From assembly GCA_020746875.1 (NCBI GenBank), contig JAGTJL010000024.1, forward strand, positions 682,001 to 746,000: a stretch of DNA of 64,000 bases, given 5' to 3'. The stretch comes from Rhexocercosporidium sp. MPI-PUGE-AT-0058. Its lineage: Eukaryota; Ascomycota; Leotiomycetes; Helotiales. The position numbers and the translations under genes were made by a program. Shown piece by piece: positions 1 through 11,063 of the stretch (the stretch's first letter is position 1; each line of letters opens with the position of its first letter). A model generated the notes under the pieces. The model was not told the origin of the DNA. It searched no databases and worked only from the letters and a program-made list of their open reading frames with translations.

Positions 1-1104
1 AACACTCCAAACACTTCGGACATACGTACTCTATACATTCAAATATCCTTAGCATTATCCTATCGAATGGCAACTCGCTTACATATTTTAGCGCTATAAT
101 TTGAGGTAGCTGCATCAAATGCAGTTCGATTATGAAAAGAATTCTGAGAAGATAAAAGGAAATTAAAGTTTAAAATAATACTTATAGCTTTTTAAAATAC
201 TTTTTAAAGATTATAATAACTAAGTTATATTATTACGAAAAGAAGTCTCCTTTTAAATAGCGCTGGAATATATTTATATTAGTATAAAAGGGCGCGAATA
301 AGAACTTATTATATTACTACTAATACAAGACTAAAGACGTAAAAGAAAATGGATTACAAGGATCCTTAAGTATAAATACATAATCGAACTAATTAATAAA
401 ACTTAAAAATAAAGAATATCACGCATAAACGAAATATATAAGTATAATTGAAATTGTATAAATAATAATATTCACGTAATATTCACAAAACTACGTGAAT
501 ACGGAGGATGAGTTAATACAGGGGTTGTATGTCGCAGGAAGTAAATAAAGAGCATTAGACGCTAGCCACTTTAAGACTAGCTTATAACGAGAGCCTCTTA
601 TATAAAGCTCTCGTCGATACCTTAGAAGTAGCTCTTTAGACTTGAACAAATACATAGAATATAACTAAAGCTATATATTATATAATCGAGTCTCACTACG
701 ATTGATTAAGTTGTTACTTATTACCGGGAGGGATAGGCAATATAGTGCAATCAACAGAAATAGTATAAGAGCTCTTAATTGATCGAATTAAAATACAATA
801 AAAGAGGGTATTATCGGGATCTTATAACCTGAAAATAAGAGGTTTAATATAAATAATAATTCTATTACTCGGAGGAAAATTTAGTTTACATAATTCCTTT
901 TAATAGTTATGTATATATTCGCCTAAGTAGCTTAAATAAGTAGTTATTTGCGAAAAGTCTTAAAATAATCTCTTATAAGTTATTAAGTTTATATAAAACA
1001 ACAACTTTATTTAAGCCTAAAATAATCTCTTGCGAGTTATTAAATTTATTTTTATTTAAGCTTAAAATAGTTTTTTGCGAGTTATTAAGTTTAAAATAGT
1101 CTTT
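1..1104. repeat. AT-rich RIP-type relic, not classified
   Basis: This stretch is AT-rich and TA-saturated, with stops in all frames and no protein family I can recognise. A slightly less mutated patch lies at about 490-800. It borders the LTR that starts at 1105, so it is probably older repeat DNA into which a gypsy element inserted. No RNA gene or promoter was seen. Confidence 0.45.
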
Positions 1105-1440
1105 TATATTACGGCTAGCCTCAGGTTGATACGACGGCTTTATGTAAGCATAAGAGGCTCAAGTCTTCTTGTATTTAAACCTAAAGGTACGATGAGTAAT
1201 TAAAAGAAAAGACAAAAAGTCGAAAAGGTTTCTAAGCTTAAAGAGCTTATAACTCTACTAGCGTGCGGCTTTATCCGTCGCTTACTCAAACGCATGAGCC
1301 TCTTATTACGTGCCTCCAAAGCAGCTTCCAAAACATCCTGCAAAGCAGCCTTTAAAGCAGCTTATAAAACAGCTTCTTAAGCAGCCTATAAAGCAGCCTC
1401 TAAAGCAGCCTCTAAAGCAGCCTCACGTGCTATCGTAATA
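1105..1440 (-). repeat. Gypsy (chromovirus) 3' LTR containing a minisatellite
   Basis: Read on the minus strand, this segment begins TATTACGATAGCACGTGAGG and ends GCCGTAATATA. It is preceded by a purine-rich tract (minus-strand GGAAGGGGAGGG, about 1444-1455), as expected for a polypurine tract next to a 3' LTR. A related LTR lies at 18314-18601 on the plus strand, with the same ends and an internal array of 12-bp repeats. The TG...CA termini appear as TA through C-to-T and G-to-A changes. Confidence 0.75.
1311..1425 (-). repeat. 12-bp minisatellite inside the LTR
   Basis: There are eight complete 12-bp units of the type GCAGCCTCTAAA plus partial units at each end. Units differ mainly by C/T changes. 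The LTR copy at 18314-18601 carries only five full units (18331-18390) on the opposite strand, so the unit number varies between copies. Confidence 0.85.
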
Positions 1441-4259
1441 TTACCCTCCCCTTCCGAAAAACTGCGTCCTCGCAATTCTAGTCATAGCTCGGTCGTCCTC
1501 TAAGTCGTTGTAATCGTCGACTCTAGCGTTATATACTTTTAACCATTTAAGTAAAGCTCTTAATAATCCTTCTACTTAAGGATTCCAGAAGTGGAAAGCC
1601 TTAATCACGTGTGGTGCTATTATAGTATTGGAGCACGGGTATTACTTAAAGTCTTCGTCGGCGCCTAGCCACTTAATGCGGTATATAAGTTTTAAGTTAA
1701 TTAACTTAAAGTTAATAATTAATTCGACGTTTTACTCGTCTTACTCTAGCAATAATTAAATAAGCGCCAGCGCTTGGCGAGCTTGCCTTAAGAGGGGGTC
1801 CGTAATATACTTCCGTAAGAAGTAAGAGTAAAAGACCGGGTGTATTTACTAATCTATAAATAACTTTACTTCTTAACTCTTACCGGTCTTCTTTAAGACT
1901 TTAACTAATTCATACTATTTGTCGGATAGCTTTTAGAAAGGCTTATTTATTTTCTAATTTCGTGTGTCGACTAAAACTATATTTATTACGTCTTAGTCGA
2001 CCTCTCGCCGGTTACAGTCCGCCTAGCGCTTTATTTTATCCTGCTGCGATTATAAAAATGCCTTCGCGAAATTAATAACTTTTTACATTTTAGTCGTAAC
2101 TTTAATTACGTCTTCTCGGTTTAGCTTCTCTATCGTTAATCATAGAAAATTAAAATTAAGCATATTAAATGAAGTCCTTAGCTTGTATTTATTAAAGACT
2201 TAAAATAGCGAGATATTATCGAGCGATTCGTAAGGTAATATTAATTAAGTAATATTTATAATAAGTAGGAGAGCATTTAATTATCTTAGTAATATATATA
2301 AAAAAGGCGCAGCCGTTACTTTACGTATTAATTCATGACTTCCGTTTAATTATCGACGTTAAGATTATATGCCGTAATAAGCTTGACTTTAATTCCAAAG
2401 ACCCGGCAATATTCTTTTCAAAAGCTAAAAATAAATTAAAAACTTTTATCGGAAATTATAAAATTTAATATATTAAAATATCGGGATTAATAGATTGAAA
2501 ACAGTTCTGCTATTAATTTTATTATAATCGTCTTATAATGTAGTATTGATATAAGCTTCTTAACTAGTCGGTCTATAATAACAAACGCCGCATTATAGCC
2601 GGCTTCGTTTAATAATAACTCCGTAAAATCTATAATAAAGTATTAATATACTTTTACGGGAATTAATAAGGGATATAATAAGCCGGGGGTCTTATCCCCA
2701 CGAGCCTTTATACGAGAGCAACTGCAATTCGCCACATATCGAGTAACGTCGGCCGTTAAACTATTCTAATAATACTTGTTTCCTAATATAATCCGCATTT
2801 TACTAACTCCGGCATAAGCTACCTTTAATTAAATATATACGTAACGAATTAAAAAAGTGCGTAGCTCTGCGGGCTCCTTAAGCACTCCCAGTCGTCCCTA
2901 ACGATATAATTTACCTTAAATTAACTTATAATTTAAGTAATATTTTCTAGCTTTCTCTCGAAGAGACTTTAATAAATCGGAGGTTTTATTAATATAAATA
3001 ACTTAGTCGATAATATTATATCCCTCGATATTATAAGTTATTATAAATGCCGGATGAAGAGGTTTACTAATAAGAATTAAATAATTCTCCGGCTTAAGAA
3101 GAACCTCTTTTAATAAGAGCATGTCTCTTTTAGCTTTTATTAAATATAGCTTTATTATAATATAAGAGTTAATATTATTTAAGAAATCGATAGCCGGGGT
3201 CGTATCTCTTTTTTAAAATATTAAGAGGTCGATTTTATTATCCGGGATTAATTATTAATTATAAATAGCGCGCTTTTAGGCCTCTGCCGGTGATAAATCT
3301 AAATTTCGGCGAGAAAGGGTATCCGCGATTATATTAATAACTCTTATATAATATATAATTGAAAAGTAGAACTTTATAAAGAATTCGGCCTAACGTGTTT
3401 GCCTAGTATTTAAGTCTTTCATAATTATAAAGTACTTTAGTACTTTATAATATATATATATATAGCTTTTTATATTCTTAATAACTCCGGCTTATATTAC
3501 TTAAATAACCGGAAGATCGCTAATATCTTCTTATCGTAAATAAAATAATTAAGTTCCGTATTAATTATAATCTTAAAGAAAAATCCTACCAAGTAAAATA
3601 ATTTATTATTTTAAAATTAAAAAAGTACGTTAATAATTACGCCGTTTAAGGAGTCGGTTTTTAACCGGGCTTATTTAAAATCATTATAATAGCAAAGTAT
3701 TAGCGCTAATTTAAGTACTTCTCGGAGAATCTTTTACGCGGCTTTGCATTTTTAATTACAGTCGAAGGGGATATTTTTTCCGATTAAGTATATAAGAGGG
3801 CGGCAGATGTTATTATAATCTTTAATAAACCGTCGGTAAAAGTTATAAAATCTTAAGTAGCTTTATATATTCTATATATTATCGGCGTATTACTAGTCGT
3901 TAATTACCGAGATCTTCTTTAAGTTTATTTTTATTCCGTTTATTTTAATAATAAAACCTAAGAATTTAATTTTAATAACTTTAAATTCCGACTTCTTAAT
4001 ATTTATTTAAAAGCCGTAAAGTTATAAAATCTTCATAATCTTTTTTATATAAGCTTTATGCTCGAAGGCGGAATCCGAGTAAATTAAAATATCGTCTATA
4101 TATATTAAGTAAAAATTATTTAAATGTTTCATTAAGATTCCGTTAATAAATCGCTAGAAAGTAGCCGGCTTATTAATAAGTCTAAATAATAATACTTTAT
4201 ATGTATAAGTGCCGTATTGAGTACGGGACGTAATATAATCTTTTAAGTCGGGTAATATA
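1441..4259 (-). pseudogene. Ty3/gypsy pol relic (RT, RNase H, integrase, chromodomain)
   Basis: Minus-strand translation recovers a decayed gypsy polyprotein. The reverse transcriptase has an intact YIDDIL motif (about 4080-4110), followed by the FYRRFI region, RNase H (about 3300-3560), integrase remains, and a chromodomain-like C-terminus containing RIKWLGADED (about 1660-1690) and VDDYNDLEDD (about 1500-1530). Frequent TAA/TAG replace expected Gln codons. The element runs from upstream RT on the right to its 3' LTR at 1105-1440. Its gag and 5' half are missing: the reading ends abruptly at the solo LTR at 4260, and the far side is a different, plus-oriented gypsy fragment. Confidence 0.75.
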
Positions 4260-4679
4260 TGAAAAGAAGAGATTTGCTATGAATGATTATTCCATTACTT
4301 CGGGGGAACTAAGTCTATATAACTACTTTTAGGCGCCAAGCTATTTAGCTCTCGCATCGGCTATTTGCTCTCGCATCGGTTATTAGCTTTGTATTAAAAC
4401 TAGCTTTGATTTAGAACTAGCTTTATATTAAGACTAGCTTTGTATTAAGACTAGCTTTATATTACTAAAGCTTCCGAGGTTTAAAACACGGAAGCTTAAG
4501 GCTTCCTAAAGCCACTGTTTTAGCCCTGAATAACCCTTTACCGGAAGCTTAAAGCTTCCGAGGTTCAAAGCACGGAAGCCGGAGCTTTATGCGAAGCTAG
4601 AGCTTTATGCAAAGGTAGTTGAGTTATGGAAAGGTATGCTTTATACCGAATACGGTAATATGCTTAATATAATCTTATA
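4260..4679 (-). repeat. Solo LTR (family A) at a chimeric junction
   Basis: The minus-strand reading starts TATAAGATTATATTAAGC and ends CTCTTCTTTTCA, matching copies at 19955-20243 and 29872-30256. It contains palindromes around CGGAAGCTTTAAGCTTCCG and short direct repeats of the type AAAGCTAGTCTTAATAC. Unlike the other two copies, its 5-bp flanks do not match (ATATA against AAAGC). The left flank is minus-strand gypsy RT and the right flank plus-strand gypsy integrase. Confidence 0.75.
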
Positions 4680-5299
4680 AAAGCGAGTTAAATTATAAAA
4701 TACCGGGGATTTAAATTAAAGTATTAATAATAATAGTTTGCTAAGACACCGGCAAATGGCTTACGTCCCTTAAAACAATGTCATTTATAATAAAATTATA
4801 AAAATATATTATAATAATTTAATTATAAAAAAACACTAAACCTTATTTAACGAAAGTATTTCTAACCGAAGATATTAATAAACGTTAAAGAATACGTTAA
4901 GACTTATAATATTTATTAAAAAATAAAAGTAAAATATAAAAAGGTAATTAACAAAATGTAAGCGCCGATTTAACTTAATAAACTATTTAAGTTAATTATA
5001 ATAGACTTTATTATAGATTTAATACTTTGTAAAAGTAATATTATAAGTAAAGTCTTTAATAATTTATTAATAATTATCGACAAATTTATTTAAGATATTA
5101 AATATATCTCGTGCTTAAAAACTATTAATATACCGCTTTTAATACGCTTATTTATTAATTACTGATTTAAGGATCACGGGCTGCTTATAATAATTATTAT
5201 AAATAAAGGCTTTATATTTACTTCAAAATTTTAAACAGAACTTTACTTTTATTTATAAATGACGAGAGGCATTTCGACGGCGTTTTATCCGTAAATAAG

Positions 5300-5488
5300 T
5301 GTCGTACAGAAGTGGAGCAGGCTTTTAGTGGTTCAAGAGCTCTACGATCAACGTGGAGAGCAAGGGTTCAAAAAATGTATTGAAGTGAGCGTTACCCTCT
5401 GCAAGAGAGGACTGTGACCCGAGTATATATACACGTGAGTGCTTACGAGAGCATACACATGACCAGTAGACTGCGCTAGGGCGCGACA
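5300..5488 (+). repeat. Solo LTR (family B), nearly unmutated, TSD ATAAG
   Basis: This is a 189-bp segment from TGTCGTACAG to GGGCGCGACA, flanked by the direct repeat ATAAG at 5295-5299 and 5489-5493. It has normal GC content, unlike the host gypsy integrase. Its length equals that of the family B LTRs at 20697-20885 and 61276-61464, which are RIP-mutated. It therefore probably inserted after the host element was mutated. Confidence 0.9.
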
Positions 5489-5622
5489 ATAAGTAAGTAA
5501 ATAAAGCGACAAAATTAAGCCTTAAAAGTATAATTAAGATATTATGGTGTAAAAGTGGATTAAAGCACTACGAGCAGTTCTAATTAAATTGAAGTGATTC
5601 ATTATTTTCTAAAATTATAACA

Positions 5623-5744
5623 GGAAATCAGGAGAAACAGTTATTCTCCTGAAGACGGTCTACAGTATCAGAACCTAATTAGGTTACGTGCAATGCCAAG
5701 GGAGCAGTTGCCCATGCCTATACGACAGATGTTTTATTTATTAT
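5623..5744. other. Short unmutated insertion in the gypsy integrase relic
   Basis: A block of about 120 bases with ordinary composition, including AGGAAATCAGGAGAAACAG and GCCCATGCCTATACGACA, interrupts the integrase reading frame: protein similarity stops at about 5620 and resumes at about 5745. The ends ACAGG and ACGACA are LTR-like, but I found no target duplication. It could be a small solo LTR or a SINE fragment. Confidence 0.35.
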
Positions 5745-6540
5745 TTCAAAACGATTAAGTAGATCTCTTGTCCTTAGCGAAGTTCGCGTATATAAACACT
5801 TACTATAAGTTTATCGGAATAACTTTAAATAAGGCTAAGTACGATATATTATTAGATTTTTATTAGGGAATCGAAGACGATTTTATAAGAGAGGAGATAC
5901 TGATTGTTTAAAAACGAATAAAAGAAGTTATTAAGAAATGCTAGAAACTGAAAACTAATTAATAAAGAATTAAAGAAAACTAAGCGAAATAATATAATAA
6001 AAACTATTGCCTTATAGAATTTAAAGTTAAATAATAAGTCTTACTCTTTTTAAGGAATATTAAGACAGTTCGTTTAAATAAAAAACTAAATTTTTAATTT
6101 TTAAAGCCTTTTAAGATTATTAAGATTAGAAAACAAGCGTATAAGCTAGAATTACTTCTTAAATACAGCTATTTATATAACGTCTTTTATGTATTATTAT
6201 TAAGGCCGTATTAATAAAGGCCCGGCGAATCGTCGGAAGTCGTTTAACTTAATCTTATTAATAAAGAAAAGCAATAAGATATTAAGACTTTTTTTAGATC
6301 GACAAGTGATTAAAGGCAAAGAATAATACTTCGTTAAATAAAAAGGATTTAGCTTAGCTCATAATTTTTAAAAGTTAACGAAGAACTTTATAAATCTTTA
6401 AGAGCTAATTAAGTTATTAAAAGTTCGGAACGCTACTAAAAGGAAGGCAAAACGTCGGCAAAGATAAGCTTGTAACTTCTTACTTTTTCGAAGAGTTTAA
6501 GAGAAAGTCGTTAAGGCTACGCCGATAATTTACTAAAAAT

Positions 6541-8014
6541 ATATTATAATATTATATACATTTTTTACTTTTACTTATAAGGTTTTATAGTTTTAAAGGT
6601 GCGTTAAATATTATAATTTAAATGATAATGCTTAAAGAGAAAAAGAGCTTATATTATTTATTTACTTTATAATAAGAACGTAATATCTAAGAAAATCAGA
6701 AAATTAAAGTGTTTTACTAGTAAATGCTAAATCCTCGCCGATGAATCGCTAAGTAAAAACCTTAAATTCATTCTTAAATAATAGTAAAAACTTATTTCTA
6801 TTACTTAAATTCTTAATAATATTAATATAACCGCCATTTTAATAGCTCTGGCTATAAGGTCTTTATTTATATTATTTTTAAAAAAGGCAAAATAGACTAT
6901 TCGGAAGTCTTTTGCCGGAGGTTAATAAAGAACTCGTTAGCAAATATTATGTTTATTTACTTTTCGGAATCCGGAAATCTTAATTATAAGCTTAATATTG
7001 CTTTCCTTTAAGTCCTCGAATTCCTTAAAAACAGTTGAGATTAGCGCGCTACGTAGCCCGTTAATCGCCGACATAACGTTAATATAAAGTTTGTTTATTA
7101 AGAATATTATAAGCTTTTAAAAGGACTTTTAAGCTTTAATATTAAAGACTTTAATAAAACAATTAGTGCGACGCTTTTCTTAATTAAAGACGAACTAAGC
7201 GATATTAAGATTAGCTTGCTTAATTTTATTAAACTTAAATTAAGAGGTGGCCTTAAGAAGATCGTCGAAGAGCGATTTTAATTTAATTAAGACCTCGCCG
7301 ATAATTAACTTATGCCTCGCTAATAAATAGAAAAAATTTAACTTATTAATTCACACGGCTTACTCTTCTTATAATAGTCGAGATATTTTATAATAAAAGA
7401 ATTAAAGTTATTAAAGTATTTAAGATCAGGGAACTCTTAAACCTCGCCGACGTAACGTAAGTATAGCTCTTAACGAACGTCGCTTATATTTATAATAGCT
7501 TTACTTAAAGATCGAATACGCGTATTCTTTTTTACTTCGAATAGAATTCATTAAAAAGATCGAACGTTATTTTTAAAATCCTTATTATTATTTTAATCGT
7601 TAATATTAATTATCTTTAAGAAGGTTATTAAGGTTCGCTGGCGTTTAGTCGAGGTCTTACTGGCGTTAATTGCGGTGAAATTAAGTATCTTAGCTTTACG
7701 CTTACGACTAAGGAACCGCCGGCTAAGCAGCTATTAAAAGACGATATTATTAATATTGAGGGATAATTATAACTTATAATTTACTATAATTATTATTTTT
7801 AATTAAGAAAGGTTATAAGGAAAGAGAAGTATTATATATTTAATAAGCGCTAAGCCCCTCTTATTAATAGCTTTTATTTTATTTCATTTCCTTTAGAATT
7901 TACTTTTAAAATAAATAGCAGAAAATTTAATTCGCTAGCGAACCGCCAGTATAGCGCTAGCTAATAGCTATAATATATCCTTACCTTTAGGATAAAAGTA
8001 AATAAAAAAGGAGA
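6541..8014. repeat. AT-rich retroelement interior, domains not resolved
   Basis: This is RIP-type DNA between the integrase C-terminus and an LTR at 8015. The minus strand between about 6900 and 7700 gives longer gag-like stretches, but no zinc knuckle or protease was found. It may be the 3' untranslated part of the plus-strand gypsy element, or a separate minus-strand gag. Confidence 0.35.
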
Positions 8015-8207
8015 TATTATAATAGTCTGTGCTCTTAGCGCTGATTGCGTAAGTACTGCCCTTATAAGGACAGTAAGAGAGAAGAGGTAATCTTCCTTCC
8101 TTAGTAATTAGTTTTTATATAAATTAAAATATCACCAGCGAGTTTATAGCGCTTCTTTAGTTATTCTATTGTGCTATAGTCACCTCAGCGTGCCAGTGAT
8201 CATTACA
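8015..8207 (+). repeat. Probable gypsy 3' LTR
   Basis: A purine run AAAAAAGGAGA (8004-8014) lies directly before TATTATAATAGTCTGTGCTC, and the segment ends CAGTGATCATTACA, giving a 193-bp unit. A polypurine tract followed by TG/TA...CA ends is the expected layout for a 3' LTR of the plus-strand element upstream. No second copy was found in the window, so the boundaries rest on structure only. Confidence 0.5.
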
Positions 8208-8663
8208 TATATTTAGAATTATTATATATTTATAAAATTCATATTTTTAGTTATAAGACCTTAGTGTTTCTAAATCTAACCCTCTTTTTACCCTTAGAAT
8301 ATTAGTGCTAAACGATAGTCAATACAAATTTGATCCTTTAACCTTAACCTTAAGTAATATAACCTTAACACTTACTATTCTTTTACATCGCCGTTTTATC
8401 TCCTCTAATAATATCAAAGTCCTCTTTATACCTTAACCATGTTCTCCAGGTGCTGCATGTCTCTAAGTCGACGCCGCATCATATCTACCGCAGAACGATT
8501 GAATTGGATTGCTGGAGTCACAGACCTGCCTTTGCGGTGACCTTTCCACATCTAGCCAGTTATTGGCTACAAGGGAAACCACAGATGAAAACAAATCCAA
8601 GAATAGGGCGCTGACACTTCGTGCCAGCATCATCGATATGTTCTTCGCACCTGATCAGTCGCG
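8208..8663. other. Transition from RIP DNA to gene island 1
   Basis: Base composition returns to normal from about 8420. No gene is seen. The part next to 8664 is the 3' flank of the HET gene on the minus strand. Confidence 0.5.
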
Positions 8664-10277
8664 TTAGGTCAACGAAACCCATTCTAACTTCTCTCCTGCT
8701 TCTATCTTAACCCAACTTCCGTCCTGACTTCTCGGCATCAGGGTATTTATTCGAAATACCCCCACTCTTGTGAAGCTACTCCCAGAAATCGCCTCATCGA
8801 GCACAAGGCCGTGGTCATAAATGTGATCTCTCAACGTTGGACTAGGTAGTCGTAGAATCCACACCTTTCCGGAAATTTTCTTTCTCGTTTCATTGTCGAA
8901 CTCCGGGTAGTAGGAGACTTCACCTTTGGCGCTGATCTTGCCCCGATTCTGGTATGGTATAAACTCGTGGTATGCCAAGGTGAGGTAAGCATTGACTTTC
9001 AGTGTTGCTGGAGACTCCGGCGAGGTCTCTTGGTACCGAATATATTGCTTCCTAATCTGCTTCCTCGGGGAAGGAGGGTTCTCGTCCACTCCTAGGAATA
9101 TCTTGGGCCGTTTTGGCCATCGGACTTGTTCCCCTGCGGAGTACCATGACCACGATAGCCATTTTGAATCCAAATCTCCAGATCTAAGTGGCAATATTTC
9201 CGAGGACGATGCTAGGCTTCTGTCCCCTCCCATGCTTCTTTCGCACCTCCAGAGTAACCCATGAAGCATATCATTCAGCCACAGTCCATGGCAATGGCCG
9301 GAGCTAAGAAGAAGTCCGAAGTTGCCAACGATGGCAGAGAATGCCCGGGCTCTGTCGCTATTGAACGAGAGTTTTCTCTTGGAGTATAACTCGGCTAGCT
9401 CATAATACGCTTTGTACATTAGATCTCGTTGTCGGGGGCCGTGGCTTTTGAAGTGCTCAAAGTATCCTAGAGTTCTTGCCAACAGAGTGCTATCCCCTGA
9501 GAAGCTTGGATCATAAATTGATCGCCTTGGTGGTGCTCCCTCCTCATCTGTGTCACCGGAGCGGCATTCGAAATATACTTTATTCTTGGCAAAATGTATA
9601 ACGCGGCGTGATAATATGCGTTCTTGGAATGTCCAAGCACGTTGATTCCAGGCCGTATTCTCGACATCTTTGTCCCAAGTGCCACCCTGGGAAGGTGGGT
9701 TGAGATGGGCTTTTCCTGGAGTGCCGACATACGAGTGTTTGAAGGAAATAGGTTGAGGGTCTCTCGCAAGAAAGCCACTGGTGGCATTACTAGCATTGAT
9801 GGCCGAAATTGTAATGGTGGCATTTCCAAATGTAGACCCCATCCAGTGAATCTCCTTAAGCATGTCTGCTTCGCAATCCTGAATGATACAAAGAGAGTCG
9901 ATCCACAAATATCGCAACCCAAGCGTTCTGGTAACAGAAACTGCGTCCCGGAATGTCGGGGGAAGCTCTTCTATTGGCATGCCTTGCATTCTCATGGCAA
10001 TCGTCTTGGAAGTCGTCATATATTGCTGGCCATAGGCGTTCGCTTCTGATAATCCCCAGCAATAGCTCAAGGCACAGTATGCAGCCTTCTTCAGCCCATC
10101 CGTCACAATTAATACTGGAACTGTGCTTTGAACATCGATGATGCGAAGCGGCAGCGGTGAAGGGGTTTGCTGGCAGAAGGAATGGTTCTTATGGCAGTTG
10201 GTAACCCAGCTAGCAATGAGTGAAACATTTTCCGACGACAAAATTTCTCGAGATAACGACGGCAGGTCCATTTGCAT
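8664..10277 (-). CDS. HET-domain protein (heterokaryon-incompatibility type)
   Basis: A protein of 537 aa if it starts at the ATG at 10277; an in-frame ATG two codons later is an alternative, and no ATG lies further upstream in this frame. Numbered from that first Met, the three HET signatures are present: LSYCWG (residues 70-75), a block from FRDAVSVTRTLG to LWIDSLCIIQD (about 108-134), and RAWTFQERILSRR (213-225). The N-terminus has the usual W...C...H..C segment. HET domains act in fungal non-self recognition and trigger cell death on heterokaryon fusion; that this protein does so is inferred. No second domain is visible in the ~290 residues after the HET core. A branch-type CTAAC and acceptor CAG end at 10287, just before the ATG, so a 5' intron or an upstream coding exon is possible. 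The frame is intact, with no RIP-type stops. Confidence 0.85.
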   Translation of the reverse strand: MQMDLPSLSREILSSENVSLIASWVTNCHKNHSFCQQTPSPLPLRIIDVQSTVPVLIVTDGLKKAAYCALSYCWGLSEANAYGQQYMTTSKTIAMRMQGMPIEELPPTFRDAVSVTRTLGLRYLWIDSLCIIQDCEADMLKEIHWMGSTFGNATITISAINASNATSGFLARDPQPISFKHSYVGTPGKAHLNPPSQGGTWDKDVENTAWNQRAWTFQERILSRRVIHFAKNKVYFECRSGDTDEEGAPPRRSIYDPSFSGDSTLLARTLGYFEHFKSHGPRQRDLMYKAYYELAELYSKRKLSFNSDRARAFSAIVGNFGLLLSSGHCHGLWLNDMLHGLLWRCERSMGGDRSLASSSEILPLRSGDLDSKWLSWSWYSAGEQVRWPKRPKIFLGVDENPPSPRKQIRKQYIRYQETSPESPATLKVNAYLTLAYHEFIPYQNRGKISAKGEVSYYPEFDNETRKKISGKVWILRLPSPTLRDHIYDHGLVLDEAISGSSFTRVGVFRINTLMPRSQDGSWVKIEAGEKLEWVSLT

Positions 10278-11063
10278 TTCGAAAGTCTGGAAAGATGTTA
10301 GTTGGCGCGAGGTGTTCACAACAAATTCTTGACACCGCCAGGTGCAATGCGAAACAACACGAAAATATTCGTGAACATGCCTTCTTCAATGCCACCTAGC
10401 CGCTAGTCTGCTTAAGTATCCCAATAGAATCAATGTTATAATACTCCACCATCGAGGGTTAGATTTTAGGGTTGTTTTGAGGTCGAGGTGGTACCGCCTT
10501 GATGTTTGGCCCCACCCTTGCAAGCTAGCCTCACTCCGGCTGGCTCTCAAGAGGCTGAGGACCCTCTGCGGCAAGGCAGCAAAGTAACAGTGCACGTAAT
10601 TGTTAGCGATTCAGATTCTATATAGAAATTAGAATCAGGGGTTTGGAGGAAAGGTAAAGCGCATCTGATAGTAGTGGTGATGGTGTTGGCTGTGTGCGTT
10701 TTCCGTGTGCATTACAGAAGAGGATTTGATACGAGAACAGTATTCATGGGGCGGGGTATTTATACAAGTAAAGAACAAAGCATAACACAGCCCCACGCCA
10801 CATACAGCCCCGCACCAAGCGCTCGTTGAGAGTAACGGCGGCAAAGAAACCGAGAATGATCAATATGTCTTAGCGGAGACACCCTAACTCACCCACGATG
10901 AACATGGAACAGATTTTGAAAGATAGGGTTTACTACTTGCTGAGGTACAGCAGATATTTCGAGCCATAGAATCGAATTGGGGGTTTTGGGACAAATAGGA
11001 ATCTTCCTTTCAATCCCAAGAGTGACTGTACCAGCAAACTCACCATCTTCTTCACAACAAAGG
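10278..11063. other. Intergenic region between the HET and Ulp1-like genes
   Basis: Ordinary composition with no convincing coding region; only short open frames without ATG or family similarity. It must hold the HET promoter or 5' UTR (next to 10278) and the terminator of the Ulp1-like gene (next to 11063), since both genes run on the minus strand. Confidence 0.5.

Larger units (their letters stand above)
4680..6540 (+). pseudogene. Ty3/gypsy integrase and C-terminal domain relic
   Basis: The plus-strand translation shows a zinc-binding-type region and integrase core (about 4720-5295), with recognisable pieces such as DHGL and RGISTAF. It resumes after a solo LTR with an LAKFAY region (about 5775) and a basic C-terminus (about 5900-6540). 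Stops are mostly at expected Gln or Trp codons. The solo LTR at 5300-5488 and a short unmutated insert at about 5623-5744 interrupt it. The upstream RT half is absent. Confidence 0.65.

Noticed and set aside
1321..1425. Regular 12-bp units considered as a CRISPR-like array
   Set aside because: The units are contiguous without spacers and the genome is eukaryotic; it is a minisatellite.
10386..10844. Minus-strand open frames of about 69 codons between the HET and Ulp1-like genes
   Set aside because: No domain, no splice-consistent extension and no composition bias; they lie where promoter and terminator DNA are expected.
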